Source of the DNA: Asanoa hainanensis
GTDB taxonomy: Bacteria; Actinomycetota; Actinomycetes; Mycobacteriales; Micromonosporaceae
Direction: 5' to 3'
Length of the DNA: 64,000 nt
Assembly: GCF_900188485.1 (NCBI RefSeq)
Contig: NZ_FZPH01000012.1
Coordinates: 124,001 to 188,000, forward strand
How positions within the stretch are numbered: position 1 is the first letter of the stretch; each line of letters opens with the position of its first letter. A program made the translations under genes and the position numbers. Of the stretch, positions 1 to 7,478 are shown piece after piece. A model generated the notes under the pieces. The model was not told where the DNA came from and searched no databases. It saw nothing but the letters and a program-made list of their open reading frames with translations.

Positions 1-25
1 CGGCCAGCTCGATCAGCAGTGCCAT
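1..25 (-). CDS. 5' end of an unidentified gene downstream of the sugar ABC operon (partial)
   Basis: Only the first eight codons (MALLIELA) lie in the window; the gene runs off the left edge. The ATG at 25 reading leftward is preceded by a good ribosome binding site (GAGGAG on the minus strand, about 5 bases upstream). It follows the binding-protein gene by 61 bases and is probably the fourth member of that operon. The product cannot be identified from eight residues. Confidence 0.5.
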
Positions 26-49
26 TGTTCTCCTCGGCGATGTGAGAGA

Positions 50-78
50 GGTGCGGCGGAGCAGGGCCCCGCCGCACC
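50..78 (-). terminator. Stem-loop between binding-protein gene and next gene
   Basis: A 10-bp perfect inverted repeat (GGTGCGGCGG at 50-59 with CCGCCGCACC at 69-78, 9-base loop) lies directly after the binding-protein stop codon and before the next ribosome binding site. There is no T tract. It could be a partial terminator or a 3' stabilising hairpin that raises binding-protein mRNA over its neighbour, as is common in sugar ABC operons. Confidence 0.5.
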
Positions 79-86
79 GGGTTGGG

Positions 87-1448
87 CTACTTGAAGAGCT
101 GGTTGACCTGGTCGTTGGCCTTCTTCATCGCGGAGGCCGAGTCGGTCTGGCCGAGCACGGCCGACTGGATGGCGTCCTGCACGATCTGGCTGACCTCGCT
201 GCCGTGGTCGGTGATCGGCAGGAAGAAGGTGCCGCCGGGTGCCGCGGCCTCGTCGATGAACGCCTGCACGTCGCGGCCCTTGCTCTTGTGGGCCTCCAAC
301 GCCTTCTCGCTGGCGTCCTTGATGGCCGGGAAGACCACCGCGTTGCCGCCGACGATGTTCTGGCAGTCGGGGGAGGCGAGGAACTTGACCCACTTCCAGG
401 CCTCGTCCTTGTGCTCGGTGCCCGTCCAGATCGCGTCCGAGAGGCCGTTGATCGCCGACTTGCGGCCCTGCGGACCGGCCGGCAGCGGCGCGAACGCGAA
501 CTTCAGCTTCGCGGTGTCACCGAGGTAGCTGTTGATCATCCAGGAGCCGGTGATCGTGATGGCGCCCTTGCCCGCGTTCATCAGCGCGTCGTTGGTGAGC
601 GTGGAGGCCTTGTCCAGCGCGGGGCTGTAGCCCTTGGCGATCAGTGACTTGTACCAGTCGATCACCTGGGCCAGCCGCGGGTCGTCGTACTTGTACTGCG
701 TGCCCCACGGGTTCTTGTCGAGGTACGTGAAGCCGAGCGAGGCGGCGAAGTTGCCCCAGCCGTTCTGGCCCTGCGAGCCGTCCTTGAACTCGGGCAGGAA
801 GCCGAACGTCTTGACCTTCGACTTGTCGAACGCGGGGTCCAGGCCGTTCTTGCCGTTGGCGTCCACCGTGGCCTTGGCGATGAGCTGCTCGAACGTACCC
901 CCGTCGGTGGGGTTCCAGGTCAGGTCCTTCAGGCTCGCCGCGTCGACGCCCTGCGCCTTGAGGTGCTCGGTGTTGAAGACCAGGGCCATGGTGTCCCAGT
1001 CCTTCGGGAGCCCGTAACGGGCGCCGTCCTTGGTGAACAGGTCAGCCAGGCCGCCCTGGTACTGGGACAGGTCGATCTTGTCGGCGTCGACGTACGGCTG
1101 GAGGTCGAGGATCTGGCCCGAGGTGACGAACTGCGGGTAGTACGAGCCCTGGTTGGTCCACACGTCGGGCGCCTCGCCGGCCGCGAGCTGGGTGGTCAGG
1201 TTCTGCCAGTACTGGTCCCAGGCCGACTGCGTGATCCGGATCGTGATGTTCGGGTTCGCGGTCTTGAACGCGTCGGCACAGGCCTGGTACGACGCCTTCT
1301 GGTTGTCGTCCCACAGCCAGTAGTCGAGCGTCACGGCGCCGCCGGCCTCGTCGCCGGAGTCGTCGCTGCTGCAGGCGGCCAGGCCGGCCAGGCCGGCGGC
1401 CATCGCCAAGGACAGCAGCGCTGTCCCGGCGCGTGATCTGCGGATCAT
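87..1448 (-). CDS. Sugar ABC transporter substrate-binding lipoprotein
   Basis: Extracellular solute-binding protein of the MalE-like (family 1) type, 453 aa. It should capture a sugar outside the membrane and deliver it to the two permeases encoded just upstream. The N-terminus is a lipoprotein signal: basic start, hydrophobic stretch and lipobox LAAC with the lipidated Cys at residue 26, followed by a Ser/Asp/Gly-rich linker. The mature part shows the usual family pattern (DYWLWDD near the start, APDVW, then ITGSWM). The minus-strand ATG at 1448 has AAGGA a few bases upstream. The gene is last of the three transport genes, 31 bases after the second permease. The substrate is not readable from sequence; the divergent secreted DUF4832-type proteins and GH4 suggest an oligosaccharide released by them (inference). 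Confidence 0.9.
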   Translation of the reverse strand: MIRRSRAGTALLSLAMAAGLAGLAACSSDDSGDEAGGAVTLDYWLWDDNQKASYQACADAFKTANPNITIRITQSAWDQYWQNLTTQLAAGEAPDVWTNQGSYYPQFVTSGQILDLQPYVDADKIDLSQYQGGLADLFTKDGARYGLPKDWDTMALVFNTEHLKAQGVDAASLKDLTWNPTDGGTFEQLIAKATVDANGKNGLDPAFDKSKVKTFGFLPEFKDGSQGQNGWGNFAASLGFTYLDKNPWGTQYKYDDPRLAQVIDWYKSLIAKGYSPALDKASTLTNDALMNAGKGAITITGSWMINSYLGDTAKLKFAFAPLPAGPQGRKSAINGLSDAIWTGTEHKDEAWKWVKFLASPDCQNIVGGNAVVFPAIKDASEKALEAHKSKGRDVQAFIDEAAAPGGTFFLPITDHGSEVSQIVQDAIQSAVLGQTDSASAMKKANDQVNQLFK

Positions 1449-1479
1449 CTCGTCCTTCTCTCTCTGCGGGGGAAAGGGG

Positions 1480-2367
1480 TTACTTGCTACCGGTGAAGTT
1501 CAGTGACTGGACCAGGCGCTTGCCCATGAAGATCAGCAGGATCAGGACCGGCAGGACCGACAACGTCGAGGCGGCCATCAGGCCGGTCCAGTCGGGTGTG
1601 GTGTTGGGCGACTGCTGGCGGAACACGCCGAGCGCCACGGTGACGAGCCGGTTCTCCTCGCCCCGGCCGACCAGCAGCGGCCAGAGGAAGTCCTTCCAGG
1701 CCCAGACGATCGTGGTGAGCCCGATGGTGATCAGGGGGCCGCGGCTCATCGGCAGCGCGATGCGCCAGAAGATGCCCCACGGGCCGTTGCCGTCGAGGAT
1801 CGCCGCCTCCTCCACGTCGCGGGGGAGCGACAGGAAGAACTGGCGCAGGAAGAACACCGCGAACGGCGTCATCAGGATCGTGGGAGCGACCATGCCGGCC
1901 ATCGTGTTGATCAGGCCGAGGTCCTTGACCAGGATGAAGTTGGGCAGCAGCGTGAAAATCGGCGGGACCATCAGGGCGGCGATCAGGATCGCGAAGACCG
2001 CGTCGCGGCCCGGGAAACGCAGCCGGGCGAAGGCGTATCCGGCCATCGCGCAGAACAGCGTCTGGCAGCCCGCGATCAGTCCGCAGTAGATGATCGAGTT
2101 GAGCAGGTAGCGGGCGAAGTCGATCTTCGCGCCGGAGCCGCCGGCGGCGCGGGCCTCGGCCTCGGTGGTCAGGCCCAGCACCCGCAGGAAGTTGATGAAC
2201 GTCGGGTCGTGCGGCAGCAGCGAGGAGTTGTCGGTGAAGAGGTCGGCGGCGGGGGTCAGCGCGGTGCGGACCATCCACCAGAACGGGAAGACCGTGACCA
2301 CGACGAACGTGATCATCGCGATCCAGGCGACGACCCGGCCGGTGGTGAGCTTTCGACGAGTACGCAT
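1480..2367 (-). CDS. Sugar ABC transporter permease (MalG type)
   Basis: Inner-membrane permease of a carbohydrate importer, 295 aa, with about six transmembrane segments. The MalG-type EAA loop that docks the ATPase is visible in the second half (EEAAILDGNGPWGIFWRIAL), followed by the typical hydrophobic C-terminus ending in LNFTGSK. It starts 9 bases after the stop of the MalF-type permease, so the two are probably coupled and form the heterodimeric channel. No ATPase gene is in the operon; many actinomycete sugar importers share a single MsiK-type ATPase encoded elsewhere (family knowledge). Confidence 0.9.
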   Translation of the reverse strand: MRTRRKLTTGRVVAWIAMITFVVVTVFPFWWMVRTALTPAADLFTDNSSLLPHDPTFINFLRVLGLTTEAEARAAGGSGAKIDFARYLLNSIIYCGLIAGCQTLFCAMAGYAFARLRFPGRDAVFAILIAALMVPPIFTLLPNFILVKDLGLINTMAGMVAPTILMTPFAVFFLRQFFLSLPRDVEEAAILDGNGPWGIFWRIALPMSRGPLITIGLTTIVWAWKDFLWPLLVGRGEENRLVTVALGVFRQQSPNTTPDWTGLMAASTLSVLPVLILLIFMGKRLVQSLNFTGSK

Positions 2368-2376
2368 GCCGGCCCC

Positions 2377-3258
2377 CTACGCCAGGTCCGAGCGGGACGC
2401 GCGGAGCAGGCGCATCTGGATCGCGGTGAGCACGCCGAGGATCAGCGCGAGGCAGATCGCCGCCGCGGCGGCATAGCCCATGTGGAAGTAGCGGAACGCC
2501 TGCTCGTAGATGAAGTAGTAGATGACCCGGGTCGCCGAGACCGGGCCGCCGAACGTGGTGACCGCGATCGTGTCGAAGATCTGGAACGACCCGATCAGCG
2601 AGACCACGAGCACCAGCGCCAGGACCGGGCGCAGCAGCGGCAGCGTGATCCGCCGGAACATCCGCCACTCGTTGGCGCCGTCGATCGCGGCGCTCTCGTA
2701 GAGGTACTGCGGTATCTGCAGCATCCCGGCGTAGAGCAGCAGCGCCGTGTACCCGGTGTAGGCCCAGGTGTTGATGGCCGCGACCGTCGGCATCGCCCAG
2801 GCCGCGTCGGTGAAGAACCCGACCGGGCCGACCCCGAGCGAGGTGAGCAGGTTGTTGACGAACCCGAGGTTGGTGTCCAACAGCCACATCCAGAGCAGGC
2901 CCACGGTGACGTTGGGTACGAGCCATGGCAGCAGCAACGCCGCCCGCAGCACCGTCGAGCGGGTCAGCCGGTGCATGAGCGACGCGACACCCAGCGCGAG
3001 CAGCGTCTGTGAGCCGATGTTGAGGACCACGTACCAGACGGTGACCAGCAGCGAGTGCCAGAACTGGCCGTCCTGGGCGAGCTCCGTGTAGTTGTCCGCG
3101 CCCACGAACGAGGGCTGGTTGAGCATCGTGTAGTCGGTGACCGAGTACCAGAGCCCGCGGATCGCCGGGTAGCCGTAGAAGACGGCGAAGCCCACCAGCA
3201 CCGGTAACAGGAACCACCACGCCGCACGACGGTCGTCGCGCCGTTTCGTCGTCTTCAT
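2377..3258 (-). CDS. Sugar ABC transporter permease (MalF type)
   Basis: First gene of the leftward transport operon, 293 aa, MalF/UgpA-like. After a basic cytoplasmic N-terminus (MKTTKRRDDRR) come about six membrane spans and the EAA-type loop (ESAAIDGANEWRMFRRITLP). The reading frame stays open far upstream, but the real start is the ATG at 3258, which has AGAGG 8 bases before it; the ATG six codons earlier (3276) lacks a site. It pairs with the MalG-type permease and the lipoprotein encoded after it. Confidence 0.9.
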   Translation of the reverse strand: MKTTKRRDDRRAAWWFLLPVLVGFAVFYGYPAIRGLWYSVTDYTMLNQPSFVGADNYTELAQDGQFWHSLLVTVWYVVLNIGSQTLLALGVASLMHRLTRSTVLRAALLLPWLVPNVTVGLLWMWLLDTNLGFVNNLLTSLGVGPVGFFTDAAWAMPTVAAINTWAYTGYTALLLYAGMLQIPQYLYESAAIDGANEWRMFRRITLPLLRPVLALVLVVSLIGSFQIFDTIAVTTFGGPVSATRVIYYFIYEQAFRYFHMGYAAAAAICLALILGVLTAIQMRLLRASRSDLA

Positions 3259-3317
3259 AGATCGCCTCTGATCCATCTCGGTTGGCTCTTGCCAGCCGCC
3301 CCGTTCTCGAATAATGA

Positions 3318-3343
3318 TGTAGACCTTCGAAATTTTGTCAACA
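3318..3343. promoter_or_regulatory. Divergent control region of importer and secreted-protein genes
   Basis: The 129 bases between the two divergent operons are strikingly AT-rich. An imperfect inverted repeat, TGTAGAC (3318-3324) and GTCAACA (3337-3343), spans it. Its right arm overlaps a consensus -35 hexamer TTGACA on the minus strand (3340-3335), which would serve the importer operon. I cannot place a convincing -10. The arrangement suggests one regulator controlling both directions; no regulator gene lies in this locus. Confidence 0.4.
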
Positions 3344-3387
3344 CCTCTTCGTATTACTTCAGAAACCGCCGAGGAGGCCGAGCGATC

Positions 3388-4755
3388 ATGATCCGCCGTG
3401 CCCTGCGCCTGTCGATAGCCCTGCTCGCGGCCCTGGTGGTCGCCTCGGGCACCCCCGCCGTGGCCCACCCGCCGTCGTCTCATCCACAGTGGACGCCGCT
3501 GGCCTACGCGCCCGCGCCAGCCGACAACCCGCTCAAGGGATTCCTGCCGTACGCCGGCAGCTACGAGACCTTCCCGTACAGCATGGAGTGGTTCTACCTG
3601 CCGCTGCGCGACGTGATGACCGGCCCGAAGCAGTTCAACTGGGCCGCCCTCGAACAGCAGCTCGACGACATCGCGTCGCGCGGCCACCAGGCCGTGTTCC
3701 GCTTCTACCTCGACTATCCGGGCAAGCCGACCGGCATCCCGCAGTACCTGCTCGACCAGGGCCTGCTCACCCGCCCGTACCCCGACTTCGGCAACAACGG
3801 CGTCAGCGTCTCGCCGGACTACACCGACCCGCGGCTGGTCTCCGCGCTGGAGAGCTTTATCGGCGCCCTGGGCCGGCGGTACGACGGTGACCCGCGGATC
3901 GGGTTCATCACGCTGGGCCTGGTCGGCTTCTGGGGCGAGTGGCACACCTGGCCGTACGACGGCTGGACCCAGCCGGAGAACTGGATGCCCGGCACCGACG
4001 TGCTGACCCGCGTCCTGAGCCGCTACGAGACCGCGTTCGACGAGACCCGGCTGCTGGCCCGCTATCCGAGCCCGGAGAACAAGACCCTCGGCATCGGCTA
4101 CCACGACGACTCGTTCGCCTTCGAGACCCTGCCCAACCAGTCCTGGCACTTCGTGCAGCGCCTGATCGACCAGGGCGTGACCGAGAAGTGGCGCGACGAG
4201 CCCATCGGCGGCGAGCTGAGGCCCGAGATCCAGTCGTGCCTGTGGGACCAGCCGGTCAGCTGCGGCCAGTACGAGGACTACGCCGAGTCCGTGGCCCAGA
4301 CCCACGCGTCCTGGCTCATCAACCACGCCGCGTTCGCCGGCGCCGGCTACTCGGGCGACAACAAGGCCCGCGCCCTGGCCGCGTCCCGCTCGTTGGGCTA
4401 CGAGCTGACCGTCACCGCGGCGGCGGTGTCCCGTGACCGCGTGTCCGTGAAGGTGGCCAACCGCGGCGCCGCGCCGTTCTACTACGACTGGCCCGCCGAG
4501 CTCGCCGCCCTCGACAGCCGGGGCCGCGTCGTCAAACGCTGGCACACCAACTGGTCGATGACGGGCATCCAGCCCGGCGGGGCCCCCACGCTGAAGTCGG
4601 CCCGGATCGACACCCGTGGCCTGCGCCGGGGCAGCTACGACATCGTCCTGCGCGTCCCCAACCCGCTGCGCGGCGGCATCCCGTTGCGCTTCGCGAACAC
4701 CAGCCAGGACAACGAGTCCGGCTGGCTCCACCTCGGTGCCGTCACGACCCGCTGA
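3388..4755 (+). CDS. Secreted DUF4874/DUF4832-type protein, single-domain paralogue
   Basis: 455-aa exported protein of unknown function, first of three tandem paralogues. The start is the ATG at 3388 with GAGGAGG 10 bases upstream; an Ala/Leu-rich signal peptide ends near AVAHP (about residue 29). The body matches what I know of DUF4874 followed by DUF4832: an NPLKGF motif near the mature N-terminus, then GFWGEWHTWPYDG with Glu184 and His186, RYPSPENK, GYHDDSF, and GGELRPEIQ. These acidic and aromatic motifs on an alternating alpha/beta pattern resemble a TIM-barrel glycosidase, but no catalytic role is established. The C-terminal 90 residues look like a beta-sandwich (NRGAAPFYYDW). It lacks the FN3 and binding domains of its two neighbours. 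A role in polysaccharide breakdown is inference from context. Confidence 0.8.
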   Translation: MIRRALRLSIALLAALVVASGTPAVAHPPSSHPQWTPLAYAPAPADNPLKGFLPYAGSYETFPYSMEWFYLPLRDVMTGPKQFNWAALEQQLDDIASRGHQAVFRFYLDYPGKPTGIPQYLLDQGLLTRPYPDFGNNGVSVSPDYTDPRLVSALESFIGALGRRYDGDPRIGFITLGLVGFWGEWHTWPYDGWTQPENWMPGTDVLTRVLSRYETAFDETRLLARYPSPENKTLGIGYHDDSFAFETLPNQSWHFVQRLIDQGVTEKWRDEPIGGELRPEIQSCLWDQPVSCGQYEDYAESVAQTHASWLINHAAFAGAGYSGDNKARALAASRSLGYELTVTAAAVSRDRVSVKVANRGAAPFYYDWPAELAALDSRGRVVKRWHTNWSMTGIQPGGAPTLKSARIDTRGLRRGSYDIVLRVPNPLRGGIPLRFANTSQDNESGWLHLGAVTTR

Positions 4756-4800
4756 CGGCACGCACCTGTTCCTAACTCCGTCCCGAAGGGAACACGGTTC

Positions 4801-7467
4801 ATGGCATCACTACGCAAGTTGTTCGTCACCAGCGCCGCGGTGCTCACCCTGGTGCTGGCGTCGAGCACCGCGGTCGCCGCGCCGGCGGGCCCACCGTCCC
4901 GCCCGCCGGCCGGCCCCGGACCCGACACGAGCCTGACCACCCACTCCTACACCTACGCCGACGCCCCGCTCGGGCAGCCGCTCAAGGGCTTCGCCCCCTA
5001 CCTGTTCCCGGGCGACAACCTGGGCGCGAAGTATCCCGGGGGCCTCGTCTGGAGCTACTTCGCACTCAACGAGGTGATGAAGGACCCCACGAGCTGCTCG
5101 GTCTTCGACTGGAGCGTCTTCGAGAAGGCGCTCGACGAGGCCGCCGTCTGGGGCCGGCAGGTCGCCTTCCGGTTCTACGTCGAGTATCCCGGCGGCAGCG
5201 GCACCCACCCCGGCAACGGCATCCCGCCGTGCCTGAACGGCAAGATGGCGTTGCGTACCAACGGTTTCTGGGGCACCGTCAGCCCGGACTACGACGACCC
5301 CGACGTCATCGCGGCGCTCACCAGCTTCATCAACGCCTTCGCGAACCGCTACGACCGGGCCGGCCCGGGTGGCACGGCGGACCCGCGCATCGGCTTCATG
5401 ACGATGGGCCTCGTCGGTCTCTGGGGTGAGTGGCACACCTGGCCCTACGACCGCGACACCGCTGACGGCTACCCCAACCTGATGCCGACCGACACCACCA
5501 TCCGCACCCTGATGGGCGCGTTCGACACCGCGTTCAACAACATCCAGCTCGAGGTCCGCTACCCGCTGGCCGGCACCGAGAACGCGAACATCGGCTTCCA
5601 CGACGACTCCTGGCCGTACAAGGAGTGGCGCGGCAACGCGCTGAAGGGGATGACCCTGCCCGTCTCGATGAACGGCTGGGACGACGCGTTCCTCCAGCTG
5701 CAGCTCAACACCGGCACCGAGAACCGGTGGGTCACCCAGTCGATCGGCGGCGAGGCCCGGCCCGAGATCCAGGGCAGCCTGTACGCCAACTGGCCGGGCG
5801 GCTCGGGCCAGGTCGACGACGTGCTCGCCGCGACCGAGCTCACCCACATCAGCTGGATGATCAACCAGACCGGCGCCGGCGGCTACAGCACCGGCGACGC
5901 GAACGTGGCCGCGGGCGTCCGCAAGATGGGCTACAACCTGCACATCCCGCAGGCCAACTTCAACAGCAGCGCCTCGGGCACGTTCAAGGTCGGCGTCACC
6001 ATGCAGAACAACGGCGTGGCGCCGTTCTACTACCCGTGGACGACGGTCATCGGCCTGCGCAACGCGTCCGGGGCGATCGTCAAGACCTGGGACACCAACT
6101 GGGACCTGCGGCAGGTGCAGCCGCTGCGGATCCGGGCGTTCCCCGACTGGAACGTGGGCGGCAACCCGACCTATCTCGACTTCGGCCGCCCGGTCAACTT
6201 CTCCGCGAACCTCAGCACGGCCGGCGTGCCCGCGGGCTCGTACAGCCTCGTGTTGAAGGTCCGCAACCCCCTCGAGACCGTGACACCCGAGGTGCTGCGG
6301 GCGCGGCCGGCCGCCAGCCGGCTGACCGACTGGATCATCGACCAGTGGCGCCCGGCCCTGCCGCTCTCGTTCGCCAACGCCAACCAGGGCACGGACGGCT
6401 GGGTCAACCTCGGCAACATGACCACCGGCGGGTGTACGGGTGACTGCACGGCGCCGTCGGTGCCGTCCGGGCTCGCGGTGACCGGGGTGACGAACACGAG
6501 CGTGTCCCTGTCGTGGTCGGCGTCCACGGACAACGTCGGTGTGACGGGCTACCAGGTGTTGCGCAACGGTGTGCTGGCCGGTTCGCCGACAGGCACGTCG
6601 TTCACCGACACCGGTCGTTCGCCGGGGCAGACGTATCAGTACCAGGTGCGGGCGGTCGACGCTGCGGGCAACCAGTCCGGTTTGTCTTCCACGGTGTCGG
6701 GGACCACGAGCGGCTGCTCGGGTGACTGCACCGCACCGAGTGCGCCCACCCTTTCGTCGCCCAGCAAGACGGACACCACGGTCTCGTTGTCGTGGACCGC
6801 GTCGACGGACAACGTTGGCGTGACGGGTTATGAGGTGTTCCGGGGTTCGACGTTGGTGGGCAGTCCGACGGGGACGTCGTTCACCGACACGGGATTGACG
6901 GCTTCGACGGCATATTCGTACACCGTGAAGGCGCGGGACGCGGCCGGGAACCGGTCCGCGGCCAGCAATACCGTCACGGTGACGACGAATGCCGGGACGC
7001 CACCGCCGACCGGCCTCGTGCTGGACAACTTCGACGGGACACCGGCGTACCCGTCGGCGGCCCTGAACGATCTGGGCAAGTGGACCGGCGGCAACTGCTT
7101 CCTCGACGGCGGTGGCTCGGGCGCGGTGTCCGGCGGGGCGTTGAGCCTGCGCTACAACAACTGCGGCTGGTTCGGCTCCGACGTCGGTGTGGACCTGAGC
7201 TCGCGGACGTATCTGGTCGTGCGGGTCAAGGGTGCTGCCGGTGGGGAGCAAACCCACTTCAACCTCGGTCTCGGTGGGTCGACGAAGGTGTTCGGCGACT
7301 TCACGTTGGACGGTGGTGCCCACCCGGTCATCACGACCAGCTATCAGGACATCCGCATCCCGATGGCGACCAACGGGATCAACCGCAACTCGCCGTCGCA
7401 GCTCGCGATGGGCTTCTGGTACGGCGGCAACTCCACCATCTCCATCGACCACATCAGCTTCGAGTAG
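4801..7467 (+). CDS. Secreted DUF4832-type protein with two FN3 domains and a C-terminal binding module
   Basis: 888 aa, exported, second of the three paralogues and 45 bases after the first. Order: signal peptide to about residue 29 (ending VAAPAG), DUF4874/DUF4832-type body to about 540 with GLWGEWHTWPYDR (Glu210, His212), VRYPLAG, GFHDDSW and GGEARPEIQ; two fibronectin type III domains at about 547-635 and 641-730, each introduced by a C-x-GDCTAPS linker; and a C-terminal domain of about 150 residues from LVLDNFDG to the end that looks like a beta-sandwich carbohydrate-binding module. FN3 plus binding module is typical of actinomycete enzymes that attack insoluble polysaccharides. GAAGGGAA upstream of the ATG serves as ribosome binding site. 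The C-terminal third is nearly identical to that of the next gene. The catalytic activity is unknown. Confidence 0.8.
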   Translation: MASLRKLFVTSAAVLTLVLASSTAVAAPAGPPSRPPAGPGPDTSLTTHSYTYADAPLGQPLKGFAPYLFPGDNLGAKYPGGLVWSYFALNEVMKDPTSCSVFDWSVFEKALDEAAVWGRQVAFRFYVEYPGGSGTHPGNGIPPCLNGKMALRTNGFWGTVSPDYDDPDVIAALTSFINAFANRYDRAGPGGTADPRIGFMTMGLVGLWGEWHTWPYDRDTADGYPNLMPTDTTIRTLMGAFDTAFNNIQLEVRYPLAGTENANIGFHDDSWPYKEWRGNALKGMTLPVSMNGWDDAFLQLQLNTGTENRWVTQSIGGEARPEIQGSLYANWPGGSGQVDDVLAATELTHISWMINQTGAGGYSTGDANVAAGVRKMGYNLHIPQANFNSSASGTFKVGVTMQNNGVAPFYYPWTTVIGLRNASGAIVKTWDTNWDLRQVQPLRIRAFPDWNVGGNPTYLDFGRPVNFSANLSTAGVPAGSYSLVLKVRNPLETVTPEVLRARPAASRLTDWIIDQWRPALPLSFANANQGTDGWVNLGNMTTGGCTGDCTAPSVPSGLAVTGVTNTSVSLSWSASTDNVGVTGYQVLRNGVLAGSPTGTSFTDTGRSPGQTYQYQVRAVDAAGNQSGLSSTVSGTTSGCSGDCTAPSAPTLSSPSKTDTTVSLSWTASTDNVGVTGYEVFRGSTLVGSPTGTSFTDTGLTASTAYSYTVKARDAAGNRSAASNTVTVTTNAGTPPPTGLVLDNFDGTPAYPSAALNDLGKWTGGNCFLDGGGSGAVSGGALSLRYNNCGWFGSDVGVDLSSRTYLVVRVKGAAGGEQTHFNLGLGGSTKVFGDFTLDGGAHPVITTSYQDIRIPMATNGINRNSPSQLAMGFWYGGNSTISIDHISFE
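6439..7467. repeat. Direct repeat copy 1: FN3-FN3-binding-module block
   Basis: About 1.03 kb encoding the C-terminal block of the second DUF4832-type gene. It is repeated 2522 bases downstream (8961-9983) with long runs of identical nucleotides and one net 6-base difference, seen in the proteins as PSAALNDLGKW here and PSTNDLGKW in copy 2. The two FN3 units inside each copy are also related to each other. Confidence 0.85.
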
Positions 7468-7478
7468 GGGAGAGCATC

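Noticed and set aside
3259-4761. Long N-terminal extension of the MalF-type permease frame
   Set aside because: The extension is antisense to the first DUF4832-type gene. A good ribosome site and a normal permease N-terminus occur at 3258.
4810-7452. 880-aa open frame on the minus strand
   Set aside because: It is antisense to the second DUF4832-type gene and is low-complexity (VAGRG, RRHG); no domain is recognisable.
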